DNA from: Rhodoferax sp.
GTDB lineage: Bacteria; Pseudomonadota; Gammaproteobacteria; Burkholderiales; Burkholderiaceae_C
Direction of reading: 5' to 3'
Assembly (NCBI GenBank): GCA_024235935.1
Contig: JACKLL010000008.1
Span: 62,001 to 126,000, forward strand
DNA: 64,000 nucleotides
Numbering within the stretch: position 1 is the first letter of the stretch; every line of letters begins with the position of its first letter. Positions 7,299-16,786 of the stretch are shown piece by piece. Below the pieces are notes generated by a model that saw only the letters and a program-made list of their open reading frames with translations, had not been told where the DNA came from and did not search any database. The translations under genes and the position numbers were made by a program.

Positions 7299-9149
7299 AT
7301 GGCCACCTCGACCACGGCCGGCAAGCGGGTGCGTATCGGCGGCGCATCGGGGTTCTGGGGCGACAGCAGCGTCGGCGCGCCACAACTGGTCGCACATGGA
7401 CAGATCAATTACCTGGTGTTCGATTACCTGGCCGAGCTGACGATGGCCATCCTGGCTGGCGCCCGACTCAAGAAGCCCGAGCTGGGGTATGCCACCGACT
7501 TCATCACGGTAGCCATGCAGTCGGTACTCAAGGACGTCGTGGCGCGCGGCATCCGGGTCGTCAGCAATGCCGGCGGTGTGAACCCGCAGGCCTGTGCGGC
7601 TGCGTTGGCGACGCTGGCCCAGGCGCAGGGTGTCGACCTGAAGATCGCCGTTGTCACAGGCGACGACGTCATGCCCCTGTTCCCGGAACTGCAGGCACAG
7701 AGCGAGAGCGCGCCCCCGCGCGAGATGCAAAGCGGCGCAGCCCTGCCCGAACGCCTGCTGACCGCCAACGCCTATCTGGGCGCTGCACCGATCAAGGCCG
7801 CGCTCGATGCCGGCGCACAGGTGGTGATCACCGGGCGCTGTGTCGACTCGGCGGTGACGCTGGGCGTGCTGATGCATGCCTTCGACTGGAAGCTGTCCGA
7901 CCTCGACCGGCTGGCCGCAGGCAGTCTGGCCGGTCACATCATTGAGTGCGGCTGCCAGGCCACCGGTGGTTTGTTCACCGACTGGGCCGAGGTGCCCGAC
8001 TGGCCGCACATCGGTTACCCGATCGTCGACGTCGGCGTCGATGGCGATTTCGTCTGTACCAAGCCCCCTGGCACTGGTGGATTGGTGACACCTGCCGTTG
8101 TGTCGGAGCAGATGCTGTACGAGATCGGCGATCCGGCGCGCTACATCCTGCCCGACGTGGTCTGCGACTTCACCCAGGTCACGATGCGGCAGGTAGGCCC
8201 GGACCAGGTCGAGGTCCGCGGCGCCAGAGGCCTGCCACCCACCGACAGCTACAAGGTCAGTGCGACCTGGATGGACGGCTACCGCGTCGCCAGCCAGCTC
8301 ACCATCGTCGGCATGGAGGCACCGGCCAAGGCCCGGCGCACCGGCGAATCCATCGTGGCGCGCACATCGGAGCTGCTGGTGGCCGCCGGCCTGGGGCCTT
8401 ATACGGCCACCCGCATCGAAGTGCTGGGCGCCGAGTCATGCTACGGGCCGCATGCCCGCGCAAGTGGTGCGCGCGAGGTCATTCTGCGACTCAGCGCCAG
8501 CCACCCGCGCAAGGAGGCACTGGCCCTGCTGGCGCGGGAGATCGCACCGGCCGGCACGTCCTGGGCACCGGGCACCACCGGTGCGGGTGGCGGACGCGCG
8601 TCGCCGTCACCCCTGATCCGCCAATTCGCCTTCCTGTTGCCCAAGGACCGTGTGACCGCGCAGGTGGCGATCATCGGCGGGGCGACGCTGGCCATTGCAC
8701 CCTCCGTGGTCACGCCCGAACCGATGGCACGCGGTCAGCTTGCGTCGACGTCCGAGGACGCGGCGGGTGGGATGGCGCCGGCCGGCACCGACAGCGACAG
8801 CATCACACTGCCGCTGATCCGCCTCGCCTGGGCTCGCAGCGGCGACAAGGGCGACATCTCCAACATCGGCGTGATCGCCCGCCGCCCGCAGTGGCTGCCG
8901 CTCCTGCGCGCGCAGCTCACGGAGGCCGCCGTGGCCGACTATCTGGCGCATCTGGTCAAGGGCCGTGTCACGCGTTTCGAGGTTCCGGGCATATACGCGT
9001 TCAACTTCGTCTGCGAACAGGCACTGGACGGCGGCGGCATGGCGTCCATGCGCAACGATGCGCTGGGCAAAGGCATGGCGCAGATTCTGCTGTCGATGCC
9101 GCTTGCGGTGCCGGCCGACCTCGCCCGCGGACTTCCCACCGGACCATGA
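7299..9149 (+). CDS. AtuA-family acyclic terpene utilization protein (DUF1446)
   Basis: A 616-residue cytoplasmic protein of the AtuA/DUF1446 family, known from the citronellol/geraniol degradation cluster of Pseudomonas. The biochemical role there is not well defined. The N-terminal 440 residues are the AtuA core, beginning RIGGASGFWGDS and containing SNAGGVNPQACA and ITGRCVDSAVTLG. After a low-complexity linker (about 450-500), a second small domain opens with LIRLAWARSGDKGDISNIGVIA, given here as LIRLAWARSGDKG plus DISNIGV; it is the AtuA-like C-terminal domain. Translation is probably coupled to the preceding hydratase gene. No carboxylase subunits (AtuC/AtuF) or dehydrogenases are in the window, so the pathway is incomplete here. 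Confidence 0.85.
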   Translation: MATSTTAGKRVRIGGASGFWGDSSVGAPQLVAHGQINYLVFDYLAELTMAILAGARLKKPELGYATDFITVAMQSVLKDVVARGIRVVSNAGGVNPQACAAALATLAQAQGVDLKIAVVTGDDVMPLFPELQAQSESAPPREMQSGAALPERLLTANAYLGAAPIKAALDAGAQVVITGRCVDSAVTLGVLMHAFDWKLSDLDRLAAGSLAGHIIECGCQATGGLFTDWAEVPDWPHIGYPIVDVGVDGDFVCTKPPGTGGLVTPAVVSEQMLYEIGDPARYILPDVVCDFTQVTMRQVGPDQVEVRGARGLPPTDSYKVSATWMDGYRVASQLTIVGMEAPAKARRTGESIVARTSELLVAAGLGPYTATRIEVLGAESCYGPHARASGAREVILRLSASHPRKEALALLAREIAPAGTSWAPGTTGAGGGRASPSPLIRQFAFLLPKDRVTAQVAIIGGATLAIAPSVVTPEPMARGQLASTSEDAAGGMAPAGTDSDSITLPLIRLAWARSGDKGDISNIGVIARRPQWLPLLRAQLTEAAVADYLAHLVKGRVTRFEVPGIYAFNFVCEQALDGGGMASMRNDALGKGMAQILLSMPLAVPADLARGLPTGP

Positions 9150-9260
9150 CCGACTGCACACCGTCGCAAGACAAGGGCGGCCCCTGGGCCACGCGCTTGC
9201 AGACGCAGATGGTCTTGGCCAGCGCACGTCCCACGCGCTGAAAGACCGCCGCACACCCCC

Positions 9261-10643
9261 ATGCAGGAACCCGCCCCCGCACTGCTGCAACGCCACAACC
9301 TGGCGCCGCTGGTGCTGGTCAACCTGGGGGTGGGCACCCATGCCATCGTCTGGTTCATGGTCGTCACGGCCATGCCCAGCGTGGTCGACGACCTGAAAGC
9401 CGAACCCTATCTGAGCTGGGCCACCAGCGTCTACCTGGTGTCGACGATCGTCGGCGGCGCCATGATGGCGCTGCTCAAGGCCCGCTTCGGTGGCCGGCGG
9501 GCGATGCTGGCGGGCGGCATCGTCGTGACGGCTGGCGGACTGCTGGCGGCGGCTGCGCCGGGCATCGCGCTGGTGCTGGCGGGGCGGGTGCTGCAAGGCC
9601 TGGGGGAAGGCGTGCTGGTGGCGCTGAGCTACGCGCTGGTGCGTGAACTGTTCGACATCCGCATCGTCCCACGGGTCTTCGGCATCCAGGCCGTGACCTG
9701 GGGCTTCGCGATTTTTCTCGGCCCCATGGCGGGCGGCTGGCTGACCGAGGCCTGGACCTGGCGCGGCGCCTTTGTCGGCACGGCCCTGTTGCCCCTGCCG
9801 CTGCTGGTGCTGGCGGGCGGGGTGTTGCCCGATGACCGGACGGCGGCCGCCCGTGCCGGCAGCACCGTTCCGTGGCTGCGCCTGGTACTGCTGGTGCTGG
9901 GCGTGATGGCGATTGCGGTGGCCAACCGGGCGCCGGGCGCATGGGCGGGCCTGGCCATGGTCTCACTGGGCTTCGGCCTGATCGCCGCCATGCTGCGCGT
10001 CGACCGCAAGGCCGGCCGCCACATGTTCCCGACCGTGTTTCCCGACCTCCACCACCCGGTTGCACTGGGACTGTGGGTGCTGCTGCTGATGCCGATGGCG
10101 CAAATGGCCATCTATGTCTACACGCCCTACATCCTGCAACTGCACCGCGGCCTGAGTCCGACCTGGGCCGGTTATCTGGGGGCGGTGCATGCCATCGCAT
10201 GGTCGGTCTCGGCCGTACTGGTGGCGCCGCTGTCGGCACCGGCACAGAAACGGGCACTGCAAGCCGGCCCGCTGCTGCTGGCGCTGGGTCTGGCCGGCCT
10301 GGCCATCTCGCTGCCGGCACAGCCACTGCCTTGGGTGGTGATGGCCATGCTGCTGATAGGGACCGGGTTCGGCATCTCGTATGCGTTCCTGAACCAGCGC
10401 GTGATGGCGGCGGCACAAAGCGGGCAGGAGGATGCGACCGCGGGTGCGGCGCCGACGCTGGGCGCTCTCGGCGGTGCGGTCGGCGCTGCGCTTGCCGGGC
10501 TGGCCGGCAACAGCCTGGGGCTGGACCAGGTGTTGACAGCGTCCAGCGTCGCGCAGGCCAGCATGGTGCTGGCTGGTGGTGGAGCGTTGCTGGCGCTCGC
10601 GGCCAGCGTGCTGGTGCGCCGCCTGGTGCGACACGCTGACTGA
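9261..10643 (+). CDS. MFS transporter
   Basis: A 460-residue major facilitator permease of the inner membrane with roughly 12-14 hydrophobic helices. The motif A region is KARFGGRRAMLAGG between helices 2 and 3, and the motif C-like stretch is GPMAGGWLTEAWTWRGAF, both as in drug/proton antiporters. It starts 111 bp after the AtuA-family gene on the same strand and may be part of that transcription unit, in which case it could move a substrate or product of the pathway. The substrate is unknown. The start ATG at 9261 is the first in frame and precedes the first helix by about 15 residues. Confidence 0.82.
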   Translation: MQEPAPALLQRHNLAPLVLVNLGVGTHAIVWFMVVTAMPSVVDDLKAEPYLSWATSVYLVSTIVGGAMMALLKARFGGRRAMLAGGIVVTAGGLLAAAAPGIALVLAGRVLQGLGEGVLVALSYALVRELFDIRIVPRVFGIQAVTWGFAIFLGPMAGGWLTEAWTWRGAFVGTALLPLPLLVLAGGVLPDDRTAAARAGSTVPWLRLVLLVLGVMAIAVANRAPGAWAGLAMVSLGFGLIAAMLRVDRKAGRHMFPTVFPDLHHPVALGLWVLLLMPMAQMAIYVYTPYILQLHRGLSPTWAGYLGAVHAIAWSVSAVLVAPLSAPAQKRALQAGPLLLALGLAGLAISLPAQPLPWVVMAMLLIGTGFGISYAFLNQRVMAAAQSGQEDATAGAAPTLGALGGAVGAALAGLAGNSLGLDQVLTASSVAQASMVLAGGGALLALAASVLVRRLVRHAD

Positions 10644-10780
10644 ACCCGCGTGGCGAACACCGGGAACACGACATTTGCCATTGGCCTGCAACCGGTCGAT
10701 GCCCTGGAGTTCTTCCGCCATCGCCTGCCGTGCCAGCCTTGCCGATAATGGGCGCACCGCAAACTTCCGGCACCTCCGCC

Positions 10781-11233
10781 ATGGCGCTAGTTCCCCTGGA
10801 TTCCGACACCATCACCCATGGCATTCAGCTGGCCGTGGCGCCGGTGTTCCTGCTGACGGCCGTGGCCGGCATGATCGGCGCCGTGGCCGGTCGTCTGGCC
10901 CGCATCATCGACCGGGCCCGGGTGGTCGAACAGCGGGTGCGTGCGGCCCAGGACGATGCCGTCATTGCCGGCTGCCTGGCCGAGCTCACCACGCTGCGCA
11001 CGCGCGGCCGCCTGACCAACGCCTGCATTGCGTTGCTGACCACCTGCGCCTTCCTGATCGGCCTGACCATCATCCTGCTGTTCCTGGGTGAAACCACGGC
11101 CTTCATGGGTGCGCGCTGGGCCATCGCCGGCTTCCTCAGCGGCATCGGCTGCTTCCTGCTGGCGCTGCTGTGCTTTCTGGCCGAGACGGTGATCGCGACG
11201 CAGTTGCTGAACTTCGAATTGCTCGAGCGCTGA
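10781..11233 (+). CDS. DUF2721 family membrane protein
   Basis: A protein of about 150 residues with three hydrophobic segments: one at the N-terminus (LAVAPVFLLTAVAGMIGAVAG) and two at the C-terminus. Between them is a charged helical loop RLARIIDRARVVEQRVR. This matches the DUF2721 pattern; the function is unknown. I chose the ATG at 10781 (MALVPLDSDTITHG) because family members start a few residues before the first helix. ATGs at 10730 and 10748 are possible, but a GATAAT -10-like element overlaps that area. Convergent with emrB, with a strong shared hairpin between them. Confidence 0.75.
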   Translation: MALVPLDSDTITHGIQLAVAPVFLLTAVAGMIGAVAGRLARIIDRARVVEQRVRAAQDDAVIAGCLAELTTLRTRGRLTNACIALLTTCAFLIGLTIILLFLGETTAFMGARWAIAGFLSGIGCFLLALLCFLAETVIATQLLNFELLER

Positions 11234-11268
11234 GGCGCGACACCGCTGTCACCGGCAGGCACGCGCCA

Positions 11269-11289
11269 GCGTGGGCCGATGGCCCACGC
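11269..11289. terminator. Hairpin between convergent DUF2721 gene and emrB
   Basis: A perfect 9-bp stem, GCGTGGGCC / GGCCCACGC, around a three-base GAT loop, sits between two converging stops (11233 and 11292). It has no T-run on either strand. It is well placed to act on both transcripts. Confidence 0.5.
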
Positions 11290-11291
11290 AC

Positions 11292-12905
11292 TCAGTGTGC
11301 GCCGCCGCCTCCGGCGCCACCACCGGGCTGCGGGCGGGCCAGCCAGACCACACCGATCAGCACGAAGAACACCATCGACGACAGGTAGAACAGATCGGTG
11401 ACCGCCATCGTGTAGGCCTGCTGGTCGATCATGCGGTTGACCGTGGCGAGCGCCTGCGATTCGCTGAAGCCACCGGCACGCAACTGCGCCAGGGTCTGCC
11501 CCAATGCGTTGTTGGTCTGGCTCAGCCCTTCGGCCAGGTGGGCGTGGTGCAACACGGCGCGGTCCTCCCACAAGGTGGTGAACAGCGAGGTGCCGATCGC
11601 GCCGGCCGTGATGCGCGCGAAGTTCGACAGGCCCGACGCCGACGGCATGCGCTCCGGCGAAAGGCCCGAGAACACGATGGCCTGCAAGGGGATGAAAAAG
11701 AATGCGACCGCAGCGCCCTGCAGCACGGTGGGAATCAGGATGGTGACGAAGTCGGCCTGCGCATTGAAGTGCGCGCGCATGCCCAGCACGATGCCGAAAC
11801 CGATGAACGAGATCGTCGCCAGTGTGCGCGGGTCGATCTTGCTGACGTTCTTGCCCACCCACGGTGACAACACGATGGCCAGGATGCCGACCGGCGCCGT
11901 TGCCAGCCCGGCCCAGGTGGCGGTATAGCCCATGTACTGCTGCAGCCACAAGGGCAGCAGCACGATATTGCCGAAGAACAGCCCGTAGGCCAGTGCCAGC
12001 GACATGGTGCCGACCAGGAAATTGCGCTGCGCAAACAGGCGCAGGTCCACGATCGGATGCTTTTCGGTCAGCTCCCAGGCCAGGAAGAACAGGAAGGAGA
12101 CGGCGGATACTGCCGCCAGCGTCACGATCTGGCCCGATGAGAACCAGTCCAGTTCCTTGCCCTTGTCGATCATGATCTGCATGGCACCGACAAACAGCAC
12201 CAGCAGCACCAGCCCGACCACGTCCAGTGGCACCCGGCGCGGACCCGGGTCGCGCTTGCGGTAGATCGACCAGGTCATGGCGGCGGCGACGATGCCGACC
12301 GGCACGTTGATGTAGAAGATCCAGGGCCAGGAGATGTTGTCGGTGATCCAGCCGCCGAGCAGCGGCCCGGCCACCGGCGCGACCAGCACCGTCATCGCCC
12401 ACATGGCCATGGCGGTGCCTGCCTTGGCCTTCGGGTAGCTGGCCAGCAGCAAGGTCTGCGACAGCGGAATCATCGGCCCGGCGACAAAACCCTGCAGCAC
12501 GCGGAATGCAATCAGCGACTCGATGTTGGGCGACAGGCCGCACAACCAGGACGCGATCACGAACAGCAGCACGCTGACCGTGAACAGGCGAACCTGTCCC
12601 AGGCGCTGGGTCAGCCAGCCAGTGAGCGGCAACGAGATGGCGTTGGCCACCGCGAACGAGGTGATGACCCAGGTACCCTGGGCCGGGCTGACGCCGAGGT
12701 TGCCCGAGATGGCCGGGATCGACACGTTGGCGATCGAGGTGTCGAGCACGTTCATGAACGTGGCCAGCGACAAGGCGATGGTTCCCAGCGCGCGCTCGCG
12801 GCCTTCCAGTGGCGCAAACACGGGTGCCCTGGCAGCTGCAGGCGCTGCCGCAGGCGGTTTCGGCGCCGGTCCGGAGGCGTCGTCGGCCGTGATGGATGTG
12901 GACAT
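11292..12905 (-). CDS. emrB: DHA2-family multidrug efflux MFS permease EmrB
   Basis: The inner-membrane proton-driven pump of a tripartite efflux system, 537 residues with about 14 hydrophobic helices. Family marks are LATFMNVLDTSIANVSIPAI in the first helix, the motif A loop LTQRLGQVRLF and GPLLGGWITDNISWPWIF for motif C. An alanine- and proline-rich tail of about 35 residues precedes the first helix. It is the last gene of the marR-nodT-emrA-emrB unit and starts 23 bp after emrA. Substrates are usually hydrophobic drugs or phenolics; specificity cannot be read here. Confidence 0.92.
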   Translation of the reverse strand: MSTSITADDASGPAPKPPAAAPAAARAPVFAPLEGRERALGTIALSLATFMNVLDTSIANVSIPAISGNLGVSPAQGTWVITSFAVANAISLPLTGWLTQRLGQVRLFTVSVLLFVIASWLCGLSPNIESLIAFRVLQGFVAGPMIPLSQTLLLASYPKAKAGTAMAMWAMTVLVAPVAGPLLGGWITDNISWPWIFYINVPVGIVAAAMTWSIYRKRDPGPRRVPLDVVGLVLLVLFVGAMQIMIDKGKELDWFSSGQIVTLAAVSAVSFLFFLAWELTEKHPIVDLRLFAQRNFLVGTMSLALAYGLFFGNIVLLPLWLQQYMGYTATWAGLATAPVGILAIVLSPWVGKNVSKIDPRTLATISFIGFGIVLGMRAHFNAQADFVTILIPTVLQGAAVAFFFIPLQAIVFSGLSPERMPSASGLSNFARITAGAIGTSLFTTLWEDRAVLHHAHLAEGLSQTNNALGQTLAQLRAGGFSESQALATVNRMIDQQAYTMAVTDLFYLSSMVFFVLIGVVWLARPQPGGGAGGGGAH

Positions 12906-12928
12906 GGTGCGGCGCTCCGGCGATGCGC

Positions 12929-14245
12929 TTACTTGGTATGCAGTGCGCTCGAGGACGCCGCCAGCCGGGCACCGGCCAGCGCCGCCACGGCGGCACGCGG
13001 CGCGGCCGTGGCCGGTCGCGCACGCGCCGCAGGGCTGGCGCCCCCATTGGCCGCGATCACACGGCGCACCAGGATGTCGGCCTCGCTGTCGTCCTTGTCA
13101 TAGACCCCGGTCTGGGTCGTGGTGGGCGGCGCCGAACCGTCGGCGAGCATGCGTCCGTCGGTCTTGCTGATATCGACCTCGGCCTCCATCGACAGACCGA
13201 CCCGCAGCGGATGGTCGACCAGCTCCTTCGGATCCAGGCTGATGCGCACCGGAACGCGCTGTACCACCTTGATCCAGTTGCCGGTGGCATTCTGGGCCGG
13301 CAGCAGCGCAAACGCGGCGCCGGTTCCGGCACCCAGGCCTTCGATGCTGCCGTGGTACTGGACCTTCTTGCCGTACACATCCGCCTGCAGGGTCACCGGC
13401 TGGCCGATGCGCAGGCGCTGCAACTGGCTCTCCTTGAAGTTGGCCTCGATCCAGACCCGGTCGAGCGCGATCAGCGACATCAGCGGCGTACCCGCAGCCA
13501 CCCGCTGGCCCAGTTGCACGCTGCGCTTGGCCACATAGCCGTCGATCGGCGCCACCAGCTCGGTCCGGTGCAGCGCCAGAAATGCCTCGCGCACCCGCGC
13601 GGCGGCGCGCACCACGTTCGGGTGCTGATCCACGGTCACGCCGCCGGTCTGCGTCTGGTTCGATGCCAGCTGCTCGCGTGCGGCGGTCACGGCCGACTGC
13701 GCGGCGACCTGCGCGCTGCGCGCTGCGGCCAGTTGCGCATTGGCGTGGTTGAACTCCTCCTTGCCGACGGCACCGGTGGCCACCAGCGGCGCACGCCGGT
13801 TCACGTCGTCCTGCGCCCGGGCATAGTCGACCTGCACCCGCGCCAGATCGGCTTCGCGCGCGGCGATCTGCGCCTGCAGGGTGCTGTTGTTGGCATACAG
13901 CGCACGCACCTCGCGCACGGTCTGCGCCAGCTGCGCCTCGGCCTGGTCCAGCGCCACCCGGGCATCGGCCGGGTCGAAACGCACCAGCACGTCACCCGCC
14001 TTCACATGGGCGGTGTCATCGGTACCGATGGCCACCACGGTGCCAGAGACCTGCGGCGTGATCTGGACCACATTGCCTTGCACATAGGCGTTGTCGGTGC
14101 TCTCGTAGTGGTTCAGCACCAGTGCCCAGTAGGCACCGTAGGCAAGGCCGGCCACGGCGACCAGCGCGGTGACGGCCGTCAGCGCCTTCTTGCGGGCCGG
14201 GTTGCGGGGTGCTGTCGCGGCAGCAGCGGTTTCGGGGGTGGTCAT
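12929..14245 (-). CDS. emrA: HlyD-family membrane fusion protein EmrA
   Basis: The periplasmic adaptor linking EmrB to the outer-membrane channel, 438 residues. A single N-terminal helix (about 23-40, ALTAVTALVAVAGLAYGAYW) anchors it. Next come the first half of the lipoyl domain (NVVQITPQVSGTVVAIG), a long helical hairpin (about 105-200), the second lipoyl half (ELVAPIDGYVAKRSVQLGQR) and the beta-barrel region. The alanine-rich C-terminal 60 residues are an unconserved tail. It sits between nodT and emrB in the operon. Confidence 0.92.
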   Translation of the reverse strand: MTTPETAAAATAPRNPARKKALTAVTALVAVAGLAYGAYWALVLNHYESTDNAYVQGNVVQITPQVSGTVVAIGTDDTAHVKAGDVLVRFDPADARVALDQAEAQLAQTVREVRALYANNSTLQAQIAAREADLARVQVDYARAQDDVNRRAPLVATGAVGKEEFNHANAQLAAARSAQVAAQSAVTAAREQLASNQTQTGGVTVDQHPNVVRAAARVREAFLALHRTELVAPIDGYVAKRSVQLGQRVAAGTPLMSLIALDRVWIEANFKESQLQRLRIGQPVTLQADVYGKKVQYHGSIEGLGAGTGAAFALLPAQNATGNWIKVVQRVPVRISLDPKELVDHPLRVGLSMEAEVDISKTDGRMLADGSAPPTTTQTGVYDKDDSEADILVRRVIAANGGASPAARARPATAAPRAAVAALAGARLAASSSALHTK

Positions 14246-14290
14246 GGACAGGCTCCGGGAAAGATGAATGGGGTGAAGGTGCTGGCGCGC

Positions 14291-15823
14291 TCAGGGCTGC
14301 GTCGACGGAACCGTGGCGTGGGCGACGACATCGCCGGTGCCCGCATAGCCACCGCCGAGGGCCCGCACCAGCGCGACCTGGCGATCGCGCACGCGGGCTT
14401 CGAGCTCGGCGGCCAGGCGGCGCTGCGTCAGCAGCTGGCTCTCGGCATTGAGCACGGAAAGATAGGTCGACAGGCCGGCCTTGTAGCGCTGCGAGACCAG
14501 GTCGTAGGCCGACTCGGCCGCGGCCTGCGCCTGGGCCTGTTCACGCTGCTGGCGTTCCAGCGATTGAAGGCTGCCGAGCTGGTCGACCACATCGCGCACA
14601 CCGTCGCGCACGACGGCGTTGTAGCTTTCGACCGCCACATCGAGGTCTGCATTGCGGGCACGCAGGTTCGCGCGCAGGCGGCCGGCATCGAAGATCGGCA
14701 GATGGATGGCCGGACCGAAACCAAGTTGCCGGCTGTCCGCCTTGAGCAGTTCGCCGAGGCCGATGCTGGACAGGCCGACAAACGCGTTGAGGTTGATGTT
14801 GGGATAGAACTGCGCGCGCGCCACGTCGGTGTCGCGGGTCGCGGCCTCCACACGCCAGCGCGCGGCCTCGATGTCGGCACGGCGGCCCAGCAGGTCGGCG
14901 GGCAGCACGGCCGGCAGGTCCAGGCGACGCAGTTGGGACAGGTCCACGACCAGGGCATCCAGCGCATGCGGCGGCTGCGCGGTCAGCACCGACAGGGCAT
15001 GGCGCGCCAGCATGATCTGCTCGTCGAGCTGTTCGATCTGCGTGCGGGCATCGGGCAAGGCGCCCTCTCCCTGCCGCGCTTCGACCGCGGTGTCGAGGCC
15101 GGCCTGCACGCGCTGCTGGATCAGCGCCAGCAGGTCCTTGCGCTGTTGCAGCGCCCGCTGGGCCACGTCGCGCAGGGCGAACAGCTGGCCGATACGCACA
15201 TAGGTCTGCGCCACGTTCGCCGCCAGCAGCACCCGCGCAGCGGAGATCTCGGCCTGCGCGGCGCGCTCGGCACCTACCGCAGCCGCGATGGCCGCACGGT
15301 TGCGACCGAAGAAGTCGAACTCCCAGCTGGCATTGAGCTGGGCCGTGGCCAGCGTGCGCGTGGAGCCGCCCAGGGGTGGCGGGTAGATGCTGTTGCCACT
15401 GAAGCGCTGGCGCGTGGCATCCATGCTGCCATTGACCTGCAGGCCCTCGGACGCATTGGCGCCTGCGACAGCCGCCTGCGCACGTGCCAGACGGGCCTGC
15501 GCGAGCGCCAGCGAAGGGCTGTCGGCCAGCGCGCGCTGTACCAGGTCGTCCAGTGCCGGTGCGCCCAGGTCGTGCCACCAGTCGGCCGCTGGTGCGGGCG
15601 CCACCGCCACGTCCGACGCGGCCAGGCCGACGGCTGCAGGCGTGACCGGCTTCGCAGCGGCCACGATGCCGGCACTGCTGACGCAGCCGCTCAGCGTGGC
15701 CGACATGCCGATCAGCGCCAGCAGGGATGCGGCTGCCAGCAGGACGCGCGGCAGGCGCCGGGCGCGGCCGGGTCGGGGCAAGAGGGTCTGGCACACAGGG
15801 GCGGAAACGGCAGAAGAAGTCAT
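14291..15823 (-). CDS. Outer-membrane efflux channel, NodT family lipoprotein
   Basis: A TolC-like outer-membrane channel of about 510 residues that would complete the Emr pump. The start at 15823 (MTSSAVSAPV) is chosen because it precedes a signal sequence ending in the lipobox TLSGC, giving a mature N-terminal lipidated cysteine. Two outer-membrane efflux repeats follow, with typical stretches such as LNASWEFDFFGRNRAAIAAA and the later YPNINLNAFVGLSSIGLGEL. The first gene after the MarR repressor, 67 bp downstream of it, and 45 bp before emrA. Confidence 0.9.
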   Translation of the reverse strand: MTSSAVSAPVCQTLLPRPGRARRLPRVLLAAASLLALIGMSATLSGCVSSAGIVAAAKPVTPAAVGLAASDVAVAPAPAADWWHDLGAPALDDLVQRALADSPSLALAQARLARAQAAVAGANASEGLQVNGSMDATRQRFSGNSIYPPPLGGSTRTLATAQLNASWEFDFFGRNRAAIAAAVGAERAAQAEISAARVLLAANVAQTYVRIGQLFALRDVAQRALQQRKDLLALIQQRVQAGLDTAVEARQGEGALPDARTQIEQLDEQIMLARHALSVLTAQPPHALDALVVDLSQLRRLDLPAVLPADLLGRRADIEAARWRVEAATRDTDVARAQFYPNINLNAFVGLSSIGLGELLKADSRQLGFGPAIHLPIFDAGRLRANLRARNADLDVAVESYNAVVRDGVRDVVDQLGSLQSLERQQREQAQAQAAAESAYDLVSQRYKAGLSTYLSVLNAESQLLTQRRLAAELEARVRDRQVALVRALGGGYAGTGDVVAHATVPSTQP

Positions 15824-15890
15824 GGTCGTGAAAAGCTGTGAATGGGGGCGGTGCGACGGCTGCAGGCGCCAAGGGCCTGGCCGCTGCACG

Positions 15891-16538
15891 TCAGTCTGGG
15901 TCGCGCAGCGCCTCGCCGTTGCGCAGCATGCGCTGCAGCAGGGAGAGCATCAGCCGCCATTCGGCCTCGCTGAAACCGGCCAGGTGATCGTTCATGATGG
16001 CCGACATCACGGCCGGCACTTCGGCAATGGCGGCCTCGCCTTCGGGCGTGAGGGCCACCCGCACGACGCGGCGGTCTTCGGTGCACCGCGTGCGCTGGCA
16101 CAGGCCTTTTTTCTCCAGCCGATCGAGCAGCCGCGTGGTGGCGCCGGCATCGGTCTGCAGCCAGCGGGCAAGCTCGGCCACGGTACACGCACCCGACAGG
16201 CGCATGCGCATCAAGGGACTCCACTGCGAATTGGTCAGCCCATGTTCGCCCAGGCGCTTGTCGGCCTGTGCGACGATGGACATCATCACCTTCTTCATCA
16301 GGAATCCGACGCTGTCCTCGACACCGTAGGCCGCCGGCCGGTAAAAGCGGGGCTGCGCCTGCGGGGCGCCGGGTGCGTCAGCGCCATTCGCCGCCACAGC
16401 GGGCGTCGGCGCGACGGCCACAACTGCGTCTGCGCCCGTGCCTGGCTTCGCACGGCCGCCGGCCTTGGCGCTGCCTTTGGCACGGATTCGGGTCTTGGGT
16501 GGGTGGTCGGACACAGCGGGGGCAAGGCCAGGAGGCAT
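15891..16538 (-). CDS. MarR/EmrR-family transcriptional repressor
   Basis: A 215-residue winged-helix regulator, the likely ligand-responsive repressor of the efflux operon it heads. The MarR domain spans about residues 68-205, with the recognition region TVAELARWLQTDAGATTRLLDR broken at LARWLQTDAGATTRLLD, and the wing at TRCTEDRRVVRVALT. The first 65 residues are a low-complexity Ala/Pro/Lys-rich extension not usual in the family. The ATG at 16538 lies only 7 bases beyond the -10 element of a strong promoter, so the mRNA may be leaderless. A GTG eight codons further on is an alternative start. A palindrome inside the promoter is the probable autoregulatory operator. Confidence 0.88.
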   Translation of the reverse strand: MPPGLAPAVSDHPPKTRIRAKGSAKAGGRAKPGTGADAVVAVAPTPAVAANGADAPGAPQAQPRFYRPAAYGVEDSVGFLMKKVMMSIVAQADKRLGEHGLTNSQWSPLMRMRLSGACTVAELARWLQTDAGATTRLLDRLEKKGLCQRTRCTEDRRVVRVALTPEGEAAIAEVPAVMSAIMNDHLAGFSEAEWRLMLSLLQRMLRNGEALRDPD

Positions 16539-16544
16539 GGGGCG

Positions 16545-16573
16545 AATATATTTGCCTAGGCAATTATTGTCAA
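16545..16573 (-). promoter_or_regulatory. Efflux operon promoter with MarR operator in its spacer
   Basis: On the minus strand there is a perfect -35 TTGACA (16573-16568), a 17-bp spacer and a -10 TATATT (16550-16545). The perfect 12-bp palindrome TTGCCTAGGCAA (16552-16563) occupies the spacer. A repressor bound there would block RNA polymerase directly. The elements are seen; binding by the adjacent MarR protein is inferred. Confidence 0.75.
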
Positions 16574-16786
16574 GGCAGGTTTATCCAAGACCCTGGCAGC
16601 GCCATGCCCATTTCCCGGCGTCTCGGCACGGCCACGGCGCGTATGGACAAAGACGATCGCGCGGACGGCGACCGACGACAGGATGGTTTCGGTACCGGTG
16701 TCAGCGCCCCCGCGGCCAGGTGAATGGCGGGCCTGCTGGCCATGTGGCCGCCGGGCCCATCGCCCAGCGCGCCAGGCGGCGGGCGC

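Noticed and set aside
11292..15823. Tripartite efflux genes as the type I secretion system for the giant RTX protein
   Set aside because: The pump is an MFS (EmrB) protein, not an ABC transporter, and the operon is led by a MarR repressor typical of drug efflux.
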